From: an uncultured Pelagibacteraceae bacterium
GTDB lineage: Bacteria; Pseudomonadota; Alphaproteobacteria; Pelagibacterales; Pelagibacteraceae
Reading direction: 5' to 3'
NCBI GenBank assembly: GCA_902531765.1
Contig: CACAFC010000008.1
Coordinates: 1 to 52,933, forward strand
DNA length: 52,933 bases
Below the pieces are notes generated by a model. The model did no database searches. It was not told where the DNA came from and saw only the letters and a program-made list of their open reading frames with translations. The translations under genes were made by a program, and so were the position numbers. Positions 44,756 to 52,933 of this stretch are shown here, piece after piece; the stretch's first letter is position 1, and the number at the start of each line of letters is the position of its first letter.

Positions 44756-45169
44756 TTGAACAATAATATTTCAGATAAAGACAAAAAAGATTGGAAAGAC
44801 TTTTTAGAAAAGAAAGAAAGATTACCAATTAAAGATTTAGAAAAGAAAGAGAATAAATTTCATATTACTAAGTCATTAGATCTTCATGGCTACACACTTG
44901 ATGAAGCAAACAAAAAAGTTGAAAGTTTTATAACCGATTGTTTTGATCAAAAGGTCTCCAAAGTTATAATAGTTACCGGTAAAGGACTTCATTCTCAAAA
45001 TGATAAAGACCCATATATTTCAAAGAAATTTGGTATTTTAAAAAATTCTGTTCCTGATTTTATTAAAAATAATTCCAGTTTAATGAAAAAAATAAAAACT
45101 ATAACTGATGCCGAAATTGAAGATGGTGGCAGTGGGGCTTTTTATATTTTTTTAAAAAAAAAATTATAA
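44756..45169 (+). CDS. smr: Smr-domain protein
   Basis: 137 residues with a C-terminal Smr domain, a putative nicking endonuclease or nucleic-acid-binding fold. [24 protein letters not shown] has the conserved L-D-L-H-G, and [13 protein letters not shown] the T-G-K-G motif. The C-terminal [12 protein letters not shown] matches the G-G-x-G-A-x-x-V-x-L end. The start is a TTG immediately after the TAA of the Tim44-like gene with no spacing. It gives the usual [13 protein letters not shown] beginning, and no ATG lies before the domain. It overlaps hslU tail-to-tail by 6 bases. Confidence 0.92.
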   Translation: MNNNISDKDKKDWKDFLEKKERLPIKDLEKKENKFHITKSLDLHGYTLDEANKKVESFITDCFDQKVSKVIIVTGKGLHSQNDKDPYISKKFGILKNSVPDFIKNNSSLMKKIKTITDAEIEDGGSGAFYIFLKKKL

Positions 45170-46537
45170 AATAAATTTTGATAGATCTGTATCTTTGACA
45201 AGATTATCAAGATTTTTGTTTATATATTCTTTATTTATTGAAATTTTTTCACCAGATCTGTCAGTTGCAGTGAAACTAATTTCATCAAGGATTTTCTCTA
45301 TTATTGTGTGTAATCTTCTAGCACCTATATTCTCAACAGTTGCATTCACCTCAGAAGCAATATTAGCGATTGCATTAATCCCATCTTCAGTAAACTCAAG
45401 CTCAACATTCTCAGTCTTTAACAAAGCCACATACTGTTTGATTAAACTAAAATCAGGTTCTTTAAGAATTCTTTTAAAATCCTCACTTGATAAAGCCTCT
45501 AGCTCAACTCTGATTGGTAGTCTTCCTTGTAACTCGGGAAGTAAATCAGAGGGTTTGGCTAATTGGAAAGCACCAGATGCAATAAATAATATATGATCAG
45601 TTTTTATAGGTCCATATTTTGTATTAACTGTTGTTCCTTCAATTAAAGGTAATAAATCTCTCTGTACACCTTCTCTAGATACATCTCCACCAACCCTGTC
45701 TGTTCTTCCAGAAATTTTGTCTATTTCATCTAAGAAAACTATTCCATTATTCTCCGTAGAGATTTTTGCTGATTTAATTATTTTATCTTGTTCAATTAAT
45801 TTGTCTGACTCGTCATTTATCAAAATTTCGTGAGATTCTTTTACTGTCATTTTTTTCTTTTTTTCCTGCTTGCCCATAGATTTTCCAAGCATCTCGCCAA
45901 TATTAATCATTCCTACATTAGCACCTGGCATTCCAGGAATTTCAAATGATGAACTATTGCCACCACTTTCGCTGACAGCTATTTCTATCTCATTATTATC
46001 TAAATCGCCGTCTCTAAGTCTTTTTCTAAAGCTTTCTCTTGTAGCGGTGCTTGCTTTTTTTCCAACTAAAGCGTCTAATACTTTTTCTTCAGCTAATTTT
46101 TGAGCTTTTGCGTAGACCTCTTTTCTTTTTTTAACTTTTTCCATTGCAATTGCTATTTCAATCAAATCTCTAACAATTTGTTCCACATCTCTTCCAACAT
46201 AACCCACTTCAGTAAATCTAGTTGCTTCAACTTTTACAAAAGGAGCTTCTGCTAATTTAGAAAGTCTTCTTGAAATTTCAGTTTTTCCAACACCTGTTGG
46301 CCCAATCATTAAAATATTTTTTGGCAAAACTTCATTTCTCATTTCACCTTTTAAAGCTTGCCTTCTCCATCTGTTTCTTAGGGCAACAGCAACTGCTCTT
46401 TTGGCTTTATTTTGACCAACAACAAACCTGTCTAATTCAGAAACAATTTCTCTTGGTGATAAAGAGCTCACTAATGAAGCCTCTTCTTTTTGATTATCAC
46501 CTTTAGGATGCAATTGAGTTACGTTTGATTTATCCAT
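45164..46537 (-). CDS. hslU: ATP-dependent protease ATPase subunit HslU
   Basis: AAA+ unfoldase of the HslUV protease. It has 457 residues. [31 protein letters not shown] is the N-terminal signature. Walker A is [17 protein letters not shown] (about 72-88), the pore motif [13 protein letters not shown], Walker [12 protein letters not shown], and sensor/Arg elements lie near [11 protein letters not shown]. The C-terminus ends DLSKFIL, the tail that docks into HslV. Its start overlaps the hslV stop by one base. Confidence 0.98.
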   Translation of the reverse strand: MDKSNVTQLHPKGDNQKEEASLVSSLSPREIVSELDRFVVGQNKAKRAVAVALRNRWRRQALKGEMRNEVLPKNILMIGPTGVGKTEISRRLSKLAEAPFVKVEATRFTEVGYVGRDVEQIVRDLIEIAIAMEKVKKRKEVYAKAQKLAEEKVLDALVGKKASTATRESFRKRLRDGDLDNNEIEIAVSESGGNSSSFEIPGMPGANVGMINIGEMLGKSMGKQEKKKKMTVKESHEILINDESDKLIEQDKIIKSAKISTENNGIVFLDEIDKISGRTDRVGGDVSREGVQRDLLPLIEGTTVNTKYGPIKTDHILFIASGAFQLAKPSDLLPELQGRLPIRVELEALSSEDFKRILKEPDFSLIKQYVALLKTENVELEFTEDGINAIANIASEVNATVENIGARRLHTIIEKILDEISFTATDRSGEKISINKEYINKNLDNLVKDTDLSKFIL

Positions 46538-47052
46538 TATATTTTTTCGACTTTGACATTTTCATTTGTAAATACGCAGATATCAGCTGCAACTTTTATA
46601 GCTTTTTTTGCAACTTCTTCTGCGGATATATTGCTTTCAATCAAGACTTTTCCAGCAGCTAAAGCATAATTACCACCAGAACCAATGCCAATAACATCTC
46701 CCTCAGGTTCTAGAACGTCACCAGTACCTGAAATTATATAACTATTGTTTTTGTCACCGACTGCCATTAGCGCTTCTAATCTTCTTAGATATTTATCAGT
46801 TCTCCAATCTTTAGCTAACTCCACAGCAGCTCTAGATAAGTTACCTGCATGTTTTTCTAATTTTCCCTCTAATCTTTCAAATAAAGTTAATGCATCAGCT
46901 GTTGATCCAGCAAAACCAGCTACAACATCTCTCTTTTCAATTTTTCTGACTTTTGAGGCAGTGCTTTTAACGACAGTATTACCCATACTTACTTGGCCAT
47001 CACCAGCTACTACCACTTCATTGTTTTTTCTAACTAACACAATCGTTGTCAT
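46537..47052 (-). CDS. hslV: ATP-dependent protease subunit HslV
   Basis: Proteasome-like peptidase of the HslUV complex. It has 171 residues. After removal of Met the N-terminal catalytic threonine is exposed: [31 protein letters not shown] matches the family, including the G-D-G-Q-V motif. [17 protein letters not shown] and [15 protein letters not shown] are further signatures. hslV precedes hslU and is divergent from hisB (91 bases), a conserved alphaproteobacterial pair. A heat-shock-type promoter lies immediately before the ATG with no ribosome site. Confidence 0.98.
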   Translation of the reverse strand: MTTIVLVRKNNEVVVAGDGQVSMGNTVVKSTASKVRKIEKRDVVAGFAGSTADALTLFERLEGKLEKHAGNLSRAAVELAKDWRTDKYLRRLEALMAVGDKNNSYIISGTGDVLEPEGDVIGIGSGGNYALAAGKVLIESNISAEEVAKKAIKVAADICVFTNENVKVEKI

Positions 47053-47058
47053 AGCTTA

Positions 47059-47087
47059 TAAATGGATACTAAATTTGATACTTCAAG
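47059..47087 (-). promoter_or_regulatory. Candidate heat-shock promoter of hslVU
   Basis: On the minus strand CTTGAA (47087-47082) is followed after 16 bases by CCATTTA (47065-47059), close to the sigma-32 consensus CTTGAA ... CCCCATnTA. Only 6 bases lie between the -10 element and the hslV ATG at 47052, so transcription would begin at or near the start codon. hslVU is a heat-shock operon in many proteobacteria, which fits. The same spacing and geometry appear before grpE in this window. Confidence 0.5.
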
Positions 47088-47104
47088 CCTAGGTTTAGTA
47101 TTAT
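47075..47104 (+). promoter_or_regulatory. Candidate housekeeping promoter of the his operon
   Basis: TTGATA (47075-47080) and TATTAT (47099-47104) with an 18-base spacer, in the hslV-hisB gap, would start transcription about 33 bases before the hisB ATG. It overlaps the opposing hslV promoter candidate. No histidine leader peptide or attenuator is seen. It is tentative, given the base composition. Confidence 0.32.
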
Positions 47105-47143
47105 TGCCATAATTGAATAATATATGTATACCTGTTTTTAATT

Positions 47144-47734
47144 ATGAAGCGTAAAGGCAAAATAAGCAGGAAAACAAAAGAAACAAGCATTAGCGTTGAT
47201 TTAAATATTGACGGTAAAGGTAAATACAAAATTGACACAGGAATAGGTTTTTTAAACCATATGCTTGAACAACTATCTAAGCATTCTTCAATAGACATGA
47301 GTATAAAAGCTAAAGGAGATACTCATATTGATCTACACCACACAACTGAAGATACAGGAATTGCTATTGGTGAAGCTTTAAAAAAAGCTTTGAAAAAATC
47401 TGTTGGAATCAGAAGGTATGCTCATGCGATGATCCCAATGGATGAAACTCTATCACGTGTTGCAATTGATATTTCAAATAGACCTTATTTAATTTGGAAA
47501 GTAAATTTAAAAGTAGAAAAACTTGGCGAGATGGATACAGAACTTTTTAAAGAATGGTTTCAAGCATTTTCTCAAGCTGCTGGAATTACGCTACACGTTG
47601 AAAATATTTATGGTGATAATAGTCATCACATTATCGAGTCTTGCTACAAAGGATTGGCAAGGTCGCTAAGAACTGCATTAGAAATAGATCCGAGGAATAA
47701 AAAAACTATTCCTTCTACAAAAGGTTCTTTATAA
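47144..47734 (+). CDS. hisB: Imidazoleglycerol-phosphate dehydratase
   Basis: Sixth step of histidine synthesis. It has 196 residues, the single-domain form without the phosphatase domain fused in enterobacteria. The metal-binding His motifs are [37 protein letters not shown] and [20 protein letters not shown]. The early [16 protein letters not shown] and SIDGKG-type strand fit the family. It is the first gene of hisB-hisH-hisA-hisF-hisE. hisG, hisD and hisI are not in the window. Confidence 0.97.
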   Translation: MKRKGKISRKTKETSISVDLNIDGKGKYKIDTGIGFLNHMLEQLSKHSSIDMSIKAKGDTHIDLHHTTEDTGIAIGEALKKALKKSVGIRRYAHAMIPMDETLSRVAIDISNRPYLIWKVNLKVEKLGEMDTELFKEWFQAFSQAAGITLHVENIYGDNSHHIIESCYKGLARSLRTALEIDPRNKKTIPSTKGSL

Positions 47735-47739
47735 GTTTA

Positions 47740-48366
47740 ATGAAAGTCACAATTGTTGATTATAAATCGGGCAACATAAGCTCGGTAATAAACTCTTTTA
47801 AAGAAGTAGCAAAAGATAAAGTAACTATCGCGGTTACCTCAGATTTAAATAAGATAAAATCAAGTGACAAAATAGTTTTACCAGGGCAGGGCTCATTTAA
47901 AAGTTGCGTGGATGCCTTGAATAAAATTAAAGGTCTCACTGATTCTTTAAATGAATTTGCAATAACTAGTAAAAAACCTTTACTTGGAATTTGTGTTGGT
48001 TTGCAGATGTTTGCTGATGTTGGTTATGAAGAAACCAAAACTAAAGGCTTAGGATGGATTTCAGGAAAAGTTTCTAAAATAGATAATCAGAACGGTAAGT
48101 ATAAACTTCCACATATCGGTTGGAATCAAATCAATATTGTCAAAGATAGTAAAATTTTCAAAGATATAGAAAATAACTCTCATATGTATTTTGTTCATAG
48201 TTATGAATTTGTTCCAAATGATAAAAAAGTGATTTCAGCAACAACAGACTATTCATCAAATATTGTTTGCTCTGTTGAAAAAGAAAATATTTTTGGAACT
48301 CAATTTCATCCAGAGAAGAGTGAAAGGATTGGGCTAAAAATAATTGATAATTTTATAAATTTGTAA
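47740..48366 (+). CDS. hisH: Imidazole glycerol phosphate synthase, glutaminase subunit HisH
   Basis: Class I glutamine amidotransferase that feeds ammonia to HisF. It has 208 residues. VTIVDYKSGNISSVINSFKEV and KIVLPGQGSFKSCVDAL are family starts. The nucleophile motif is LLGICVGLQMFADVGYEE with the catalytic Cys near residue 86, and the catalytic His/Glu are in GTQFHPEKSE. It lies 5 bases after hisB and 1 base before hisA. Confidence 0.97.
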   Translation: MKVTIVDYKSGNISSVINSFKEVAKDKVTIAVTSDLNKIKSSDKIVLPGQGSFKSCVDALNKIKGLTDSLNEFAITSKKPLLGICVGLQMFADVGYEETKTKGLGWISGKVSKIDNQNGKYKLPHIGWNQINIVKDSKIFKDIENNSHMYFVHSYEFVPNDKKVISATTDYSSNIVCSVEKENIFGTQFHPEKSERIGLKIIDNFINL

Positions 48367-48367
48367 A

Positions 48368-49084
48368 ATGAAAATATTTCCTGCAATAGATATTAAAGAT
48401 AAAAAGTGTGTAAGGTTAGTTAAAGGAGATTTCGATAAAAAGACTGAGTATGAATTGTCTCCAATTGAACAAGCAGGAAAATTTAAAGATCATGGATTTA
48501 AAAATTTACACATAGTTGATTTAGATGGTGCTTTAACCGGTGAAATAGTAAATTTAGATATTATTCAGGATATAGTTGGTAAATTTAGTTTAAAAGTTGA
48601 GGTAGGTGGTGGTATTAGAAACTCCAATAGTATTCAAAAATACATTGATGCAGGTGTAGAGAAAGTAATTCTGGGAAGTGCTGCTATTAAAGACAAAAAT
48701 TTCTTAAAAGAATCATGTGAAAAATTTCAAAATCACATTGCTCTAGGCTTAGATGCTAAAGATGGGTATTTGTCAGTATCTGGATGGAAAGAAAGCTCTA
48801 ATAAATTAACTTTAGATTATTTAAAAGAAATTAACGACTACGGTGTTAGTAGATTAATTTATACAGATATTAATAGAGACGGCATGAAACAAAGTCCAAA
48901 TTTTAATGAAACTATGAAAGTTGCCGAGATGTCAAAGTGCCCCGTAATTATATCAGGTGGTGTTTCATCAATAGAAGATATTAAAAAAGCCAAGAATTTA
49001 AAAAATGTTGAGGGTATAATAGTTGGTAAAGCTATTTATGATGGAGATATAAAATTAGAGGAATTAGTAAAAGAAGATGCTTAA
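48368..49084 (+). CDS. hisA: ProFAR isomerase HisA
   Basis: TIM-barrel isomerase of phosphoribosylformimino-AICAR phosphate. It has 238 residues. [22 protein letters not shown] holds the catalytic Asp, followed by [23 protein letters not shown] and the second catalytic Asp in [16 protein letters not shown]. The phosphate site is [17 protein letters not shown]. The 3' end overlaps hisF by 8 bases. Confidence 0.97.
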   Translation: MKIFPAIDIKDKKCVRLVKGDFDKKTEYELSPIEQAGKFKDHGFKNLHIVDLDGALTGEIVNLDIIQDIVGKFSLKVEVGGGIRNSNSIQKYIDAGVEKVILGSAAIKDKNFLKESCEKFQNHIALGLDAKDGYLSVSGWKESSNKLTLDYLKEINDYGVSRLIYTDINRDGMKQSPNFNETMKVAEMSKCPVIISGGVSSIEDIKKAKNLKNVEGIIVGKAIYDGDIKLEELVKEDA

Positions 49085-49832
49085 AAATAGAATAATACCT
49101 TGTTTAGATGTAAAAAACGGTCGCGTTGTTAAAGGAATAAATTTTGTTGATCTAAAAGATGCGGGAGACCCCGTGGAACAAGCCAAAATTTATAGCGATG
49201 GTGGAGCAGACGAAATTTGCTTTTTAGATATTACTGCGTCTAATGAAAATAGAGATACTATTTATGATGTTGTGGAGAAAACTTCAAAAAAGTGTTTTGT
49301 GCCATTAACTGTAGGAGGTGGTGTTAGAAGTGTTGAAGATATTAACAAATTACTTAATTGTGGCGCTGATAAAGTATCTATAAACACTGCAGCAGTTGAA
49401 AATTCAAAAGTTGTTTTAGATAGTTCAAAAAAATTTGGGTCTCAGTGTATTGTAGTTGCAATCGATGCTAAAAAAAATGGAGATAAGTGGGAAGTGTTTA
49501 CTCACGGAGGAAGAAATAATAGTGGTATTGACGCTTTAGAGTATGCTGAACAAATGGAAAAAAACGGTGCAGGTGAGTTATTAGTAACCTCTATGGATAG
49601 AGATGGAACACAAGTAGGTTATGATATTGATCTCATGTCAAAAATTTCATCAAAAGTAAATATTCCAGTTATTGCATCTGGTGGGGTGGGTAATTTAGAT
49701 CACCTAGTGGATGGTATTAAATTAGGAAAAGCTAGTGCAGTCTTGGCAGCTTCTATATTTCATTATGGAAAACACTCGGTTAAAGAAGCCAAGGATTATT
49801 TGGACTCAAAAGGAATACCTGTTAGAATTTAA
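49077..49832 (+). CDS. hisF: Imidazole glycerol phosphate synthase, cyclase subunit HisF
   Basis: TIM-barrel cyclase forming imidazole glycerol phosphate and AICAR from PRFAR with ammonia from HisH. It has 251 residues. [36 protein letters not shown] contains the first catalytic Asp (D11). [41 protein letters not shown] with the second Asp, and [12 protein letters not shown] follow. It overlaps hisA by 8 bases, with hisE one base after the stop. Confidence 0.98.
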   Translation: MLKNRIIPCLDVKNGRVVKGINFVDLKDAGDPVEQAKIYSDGGADEICFLDITASNENRDTIYDVVEKTSKKCFVPLTVGGGVRSVEDINKLLNCGADKVSINTAAVENSKVVLDSSKKFGSQCIVVAIDAKKNGDKWEVFTHGGRNNSGIDALEYAEQMEKNGAGELLVTSMDRDGTQVGYDIDLMSKISSKVNIPVIASGGVGNLDHLVDGIKLGKASAVLAASIFHYGKHSVKEAKDYLDSKGIPVRI

Positions 49833-49833
49833 T

Positions 49834-50106
49834 ATGCTCAATACTTTAGAAAGCTTATTTAATCTTGCAAGAGAACGAAAAAAAACTCCAGTAGATGGTT
49901 CTTACACTAATAAATTACTTAGTGATAAATCTTTGAGTAAGGAAAAGATCCTAGAAGAAATTAATGAACTTATTGAGGCAGTAGAAAAAAACTCAAATAA
50001 AATTCATGAAGCAGCTGATGTTTTTTATCATTTGATAATGTATCTAGAAGCAAATGATGTGAAAATTGAGGATGTAATGGAAGAACTCAATAAAAGAAAA
50101 AAATGA
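49834..50106 (+). CDS. hisE: Phosphoribosyl-ATP pyrophosphatase
   Basis: Second step of histidine synthesis (MazG-like all-alpha fold), hydrolysing phosphoribosyl-ATP. It has 90 residues from the ATG at 49834, one base after the hisF stop. An earlier in-frame start lies inside hisF and gives non-family sequence. LESLFNLARERKKTPVDGSYTNKLL, EKILEEINELIEAV with the metal-binding E-x-x-E and HEAADVFYHLIMYLEANDV are typical. It is separate from hisI. It overlaps the HIT gene by four bases (ATGA). Confidence 0.95.
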   Translation: MLNTLESLFNLARERKKTPVDGSYTNKLLSDKSLSKEKILEEINELIEAVEKNSNKIHEAADVFYHLIMYLEANDVKIEDVMEELNKRKK

Positions 50107-50468
50107 GTTACGATGATAATAATATTTTTGCTAAAATCTTAAGAGGGGAAATTCCTTGCAAAAAGATTTACGAGGATGATCACGTTTTGTCATTTCATGA
50201 TATTAATCCACAAAAAAAAATTCATGCGCTGGTAATACCGAAAGGAAAATATATTGACCTTGATGATTTTAGTCAAAACGCCTCCCCGGAGGAAATGGTG
50301 GGTTTATTAAAGGGTATTAATCTTGTTGCAAAAAAACTTGGTATATCAGTAGACGGCGGTAAAGGTTATCGTGCTTTAGCTAATATATCTGAACACGGTG
50401 GTCAAGAAGTACCTCATTTACATTTTCACTTATTTGGAGGTGAAAAAGTTGGAAAGATGGTGGAGTGA
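50103..50468 (+). CDS. HIT-family nucleotide hydrolase (HinT type)
   Basis: Histidine-triad protein of 121 residues, likely a purine nucleoside phosphoramidase. NIFAKILRGEIPCKKIYEDDHVLSFHDINPQKKIHALVIPK is the usual HinT N-terminal half. The catalytic triad region is VPHLHFHLFGG (H-x-H-x-H-x-x near 108-114). It is the sixth gene of the his run, a common alphaproteobacterial arrangement (hisE-hinT). The overlap with the next gene is four bases (GTGA). Confidence 0.95.
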   Translation: MSYDDNNIFAKILRGEIPCKKIYEDDHVLSFHDINPQKKIHALVIPKGKYIDLDDFSQNASPEEMVGLLKGINLVAKKLGISVDGGKGYRALANISEHGGQEVPHLHFHLFGGEKVGKMVE

Positions 50469-50968
50469 GCACTAAAGTTGAAAGAAATTACTTAGAAATC
50501 AATTCACTTAAAGACTTAAAAAAATCTAAATTTTCTCCAGATGATTGCTTGATTGATCTTAGTGATCCAGCAGATTTTCAAATAAATAAGTTTTTTTATA
50601 AAAGTATCGGTAAAGAGCATCGATGGACGGATCGATTAGTTTGGACCGATAAACAATGGATCGAATATATTTCTGATCAAAAGGTAAAAACGTATATCCT
50701 TAAAAAAGCTAACGATATGGCTGGATATTTTGAACTTATTTTCCATCAGGAAAAAAAGGAGACAGAAATTGCTTATCTTGGATTACTCAAAGAGTATCAA
50801 AATAAAAAATTAGGCTCTTTCCTTTTAACATCAGCTATAAAAAATTCTTTTTCTGAAAATACTAATAGAGTTTGGGTGCACACTTGCTCTTTAGACCATA
50901 AAAATGCATTAAATAATTATATCTCAAGGGGCATGAGAATTTATAAAACGGAGTCTGTCTCAATTTAA
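50465..50968 (+). CDS. GNAT-family acetyltransferase
   Basis: Predicted N-acetyltransferase of 167 residues. The acetyl-CoA-binding core is YLGLLKEYQNKKLGSFLLTSAIKNSF (about 109-134), a relaxed Q/R-x-x-G-x-G/A motif reading Q-N-K-K-L-G. It is followed by VWVHTCSLDHKNALNNYISRGMRIYKTE, the usual GNAT end. The start is GTG at 50465, overlapping the HIT stop. The acceptor is unknown. It shares a TTAA stop overlap with convergent lolA. Confidence 0.85.
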   Translation: MSTKVERNYLEINSLKDLKKSKFSPDDCLIDLSDPADFQINKFFYKSIGKEHRWTDRLVWTDKQWIEYISDQKVKTYILKKANDMAGYFELIFHQEKKETEIAYLGLLKEYQNKKLGSFLLTSAIKNSFSENTNRVWVHTCSLDHKNALNNYISRGMRIYKTESVSI

Positions 50969-51513
50969 TTTTGTTGGGGTAAAATAAACAAATTACTATC
51001 TAATTTTTGATTTTTTTTAACCGAGTCTAAAAAAGTGATGCTCAAATTCTGATAAATATCTGTAGTTTGCCAACCTATCAGATCAAGAGTATTGTAATCA
51101 AAGAAAATATTTATCTCAAAATCTTTTTCAAAAAATTTAAAATTAACAAATTTATTATCCAAAATCCTTTCATTTAAATTTCCAATTTTATTAATTAAAA
51201 ATTTTTTATTTAATATTAAATTTAATGGTGTTCGTTTAAGGGGATATAGGTAATAGCTACTATTAGTTTTTATGACTATAGATTTTCCATTGGAAACTAA
51301 AATTTTTTTATTTTTTAAATTATATTTGCAAAATATTTTTTGTGGGTATGAAAGAGCACAATGTCCATTTTCAGTTTTACCATTAACGTTTTGTTCAAAG
51401 TTAAAAGTCAAGTTATGAGTAGTTTCTAAATTTTGAATAATTTTTTCTTTAACATTTGCTGAAGCCTCAACAATCGAAAGTAAAAGAAATAAAAAAATTA
51501 ATTTATTAATCAT
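50965..51513 (-). CDS. lolA: LolA-like periplasmic lipoprotein carrier
   Basis: Predicted periplasmic protein of 182 residues. It has a signal peptide (MINKLIFLFLLLSIVEASAN, cut after ASA) and a LolA/LolB-type half-barrel. NLTFNFEQNVNGKTENGHCALSYPQKIFCKY is the characteristic early strand pattern, then ILVSNGKSIVIKTNSSYYLYPLKRTPLNLIL and FDYNTLDLIGWQTTDIY. It carries lipoproteins from LolCDE to the outer membrane. The ATG at 51513 overlaps the ftsK TGA by one base (TGATG), and a TTG one codon earlier is less likely. The ftsK-lolA order supports the call. Confidence 0.88.
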   Translation of the reverse strand: MINKLIFLFLLLSIVEASANVKEKIIQNLETTHNLTFNFEQNVNGKTENGHCALSYPQKIFCKYNLKNKKILVSNGKSIVIKTNSSYYLYPLKRTPLNLILNKKFLINKIGNLNERILDNKFVNFKFFEKDFEINIFFDYNTLDLIGWQTTDIYQNLSITFLDSVKKNQKLDSNLFILPQQN

Positions 51514-52933
51514 CAAAGAACATCACGTTTTCCTACATGATTGGCCTTACTCACAATTCCCTCTTCTTCCATCATATCAATTATTCTTGCTGCTCGATTA
51601 TATCCAATTTGTAGTTTTCTTTGTAAAAAAGACGTTGATGCTTTCCCTTCAGATTTTATTATCTCTACAGCTGTTTGATAAAGTTCATCTTTATCACCCA
51701 TATTTTTAGATCCGTCACCCATTTCTTTTTCATCTGCAAAATTTAAAATTTCGTCCACATAATCTGGTTCTGCTTGGGATCTTAAAGAATTGTTAATATT
51801 TTCAATCTCATTGTCAGATACAAATGGTGCATGTATTCTTATAACTCTATTAGCAGATGACATATACAACATATCACCTTTACCTAATAATTGTTCAGCA
51901 CCTTGCTCCCCTAATATGGTTCTACTATCTATTTTAGATGTCACTTGGAAAGATATTCGTGTAGGAAAGTTGGCTTTAATTGTTCCTGTAATAACGTCAA
52001 CACTCGGTCTTTGAGTAGCCATAATAATGTGTATTCCAGCTGCCCTTGCCATTTGAGATAATTTTTGAATATAGTTTTCAATTTCTTTTCCTGCAACCAA
52101 CATCAAATCTGACATTTCATCTACCACTACGACTATATAGGGCATTGGAAGTTTATGTTTTGAGTTGTAACCATCTATATTTCTAACTCCTTCTTTAGTC
52201 ATAAGTCTGTATCTACTTTCCATCTCTTTAACCACCCAGCCTAAAACTGAGGCAGCTTTTTTTGCTTCAGTTATCACTGGACACAAAAGATGAGGCACAC
52301 CTTCATATGTTGAGAGCTCAAGCATTTTAGGATCGATTAAAATAAATTTACATCTCTCAGGAGTATGACGGTAAAGCAGAGATAATATTATTGTGTTAAT
52401 GCAAACTGATTTTCCAGACCCAGTTGTTCCAGCTATTAATAAATGAGGCATTGAAGATAAATCGCCAACTATTGGGTTTCCAGATATACTTTTACCTAAA
52501 GCAATCGGTAATTTAATTTCTTTTTTCTTGAAGTCAGGGTTATTTAAAATCTCACTCAAGTAAACATTTTCTCTTGATGAATTAGGTAATTCAATTCCAA
52601 CAGTGTTACTTCCTGGAATAGTCGAAATTCTAGCTGACTCAGAACTAGTATTTCTCGCGATATCATCAGATAGATTTATAATCTTCGAAACCTTTACACC
52701 CGCAGCAGGTTCAAATTCATTCAATGTAACAACTGGTCCGTGACTTATTTTTTTGATTTTTCCATTAACACCAAAGTCTAATAATATTTTTTCTAAAAAT
52801 TTAGAATCACTTGATTGGTTTTTTTCAGAATTCTCTCTTTCCTTTTTAGATGGAATTTTAAGTAAATCTAGGCCAGGTAGCTTAAATTTTTGTATTTCAG
52901 CCTTCTTAATTTCGTCAGCTTTTATAAAAGGTA
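51513..52933 (-). CDS. ftsK: DNA translocase FtsK, C-terminal part (cut by window edge)
   Basis: Septal DNA pump that clears and unlinks chromosome termini during division. The gene runs off the right edge, and about 473 C-terminal residues are present. Upstream of residues MNEFEPAAG (a TTG that is not the true start) the frame stays open to the edge with typical FtsK sequence (KLPGLDLLKIPS, DFGVNGKIKKISHGPVVTLNEFEPA). Walker A is LIAGTTGSGKSVCINT, Walker B YIVVVVDEMSDLM, followed by ATQRPSVDVITGTIKANFPTRISFQV. The C-terminal gamma winged-helix domain has ASTSFLQRKLQIGYNRAARIIDMMEEEGIV, which reads KOPS-type sites. The N-terminal membrane domain is outside the window. Confidence 0.97.
   Translation of the reverse strand, partial: PFIKADEIKKAEIQKFKLPGLDLLKIPSKKERENSEKNQSSDSKFLEKILLDFGVNGKIKKISHGPVVTLNEFEPAAGVKVSKIINLSDDIARNTSSESARISTIPGSNTVGIELPNSSRENVYLSEILNNPDFKKKEIKLPIALGKSISGNPIVGDLSSMPHLLIAGTTGSGKSVCINTIILSLLYRHTPERCKFILIDPKMLELSTYEGVPHLLCPVITEAKKAASVLGWVVKEMESRYRLMTKEGVRNIDGYNSKHKLPMPYIVVVVDEMSDLMLVAGKEIENYIQKLSQMARAAGIHIIMATQRPSVDVITGTIKANFPTRISFQVTSKIDSRTILGEQGAEQLLGKGDMLYMSSANRVIRIHAPFVSDNEIENINNSLRSQAEPDYVDEILNFADEKEMGDGSKNMGDKDELYQTAVEIIKSEGKASTSFLQRKLQIGYNRAARIIDMMEEEGIVSKANHVGKRDVL

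Noticed and set aside
47452-47466. CACGTG in hisB as a second parS
   Set aside because: Only the central six bases match; the flanking arms do not fit the parS palindrome.
49735-49833. Earlier in-frame start for hisE
   Set aside because: The extra 33 residues are out-of-frame hisF sequence; the ATG one base after the hisF stop gives the family N-terminus.
52722-52724. TTG at 52724 as the start of ftsK
   Set aside because: The frame stays open to the window edge and the upstream residues are typical FtsK, so the gene is simply cut.
1-52933. CRISPR arrays, tRNA/rRNA genes, known riboswitches (glycine, SAM-V), IS elements or phage genes
   Set aside because: I looked for regular repeats, cloverleaf-like stretches, transposase and integrase motifs and structured leaders. 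The gaps are too short and none was seen. A tRNAscan/Infernal run would settle the RNA question.

Overview
The window is strongly AT-rich, very densely coded and carries a gene order typical of Alphaproteobacteria. Low G+C, heavy Lys/Asn/Ile use, tiny or negative intergenic distances and missing accessory genes in otherwise conserved blocks point to a streamlined marine alphaproteobacterium of the SAR11/Pelagibacterales type. That is inference from gene order and protein style, not from a database search. I see no tRNA, rRNA, CRISPR array, insertion sequence, prophage or integron, and no gene-free stretch longer than about 280 bases.

Layout. 1-8.6 kb, mostly minus: ybeY (cut by the left edge), phoH, miaB, fur, a much shortened tsaB, a divergent polysaccharide deacetylase, a Bax-like glucosaminidase, a NifU-type Fe-S carrier, trpS and murJ. 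8.7-18 kb: malic enzyme maeB; an envelope group (BON lipoprotein, rsmI, LpoA-like periplasmic protein); rdgB; and the chaperone operon grpE-dnaK-dnaJ. 18-23.5 kb: a sulfotransferase, dapB, nth, a PfkB kinase, a pseudo-receiver winged-helix regulator facing an L,D-transpeptidase, a YggS-type PLP protein and a reduced ThiE/TenI-like protein. 23.5-30 kb: a porin with a strong terminator, a DUF3576-type lipoprotein, leuS, lptE and holA. 29.3-39.6 kb: the origin-proximal block parB-parA-rsmG-mnmG-mnmE, a second sulfotransferase, rho, hemJ, hemH and hemE. 39.57-39.86 kb: the probable chromosomal replication origin. 39.9-45.2 kb: ppsR, maf, aroE, coaE, dnaQ, secB, fxsA, a Tim44-like gene and smr. 45.2-50.5 kb: hslVU divergent from hisB-hisH-hisA-hisF-hisE, then a HIT gene. 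50.5-52.9 kb: a GNAT gene, lolA and ftsK (cut by the right edge).

How it works together. The 39.6 kb strand switch between hemE and ppsR is the arrangement known around oriC in Caulobacter and Rickettsia. A perfect DnaA box (TTATACACA) lies there, and a near-perfect palindromic parS lies about 8 kb away inside rsmG, next to parAB. The window therefore holds the replication and segregation centre of the chromosome, with tRNA-modification, haem, shikimate, histidine and envelope genes around it. Heat-shock-type promoter motifs precede dnaK, hslV and possibly grpE, and those of hslV and grpE sit so close to the ATG that leaderless mRNAs are predicted. The least explained genes are the two paralogous sulfotransferases, the pseudo-receiver regulator and the shrunken TsaB.
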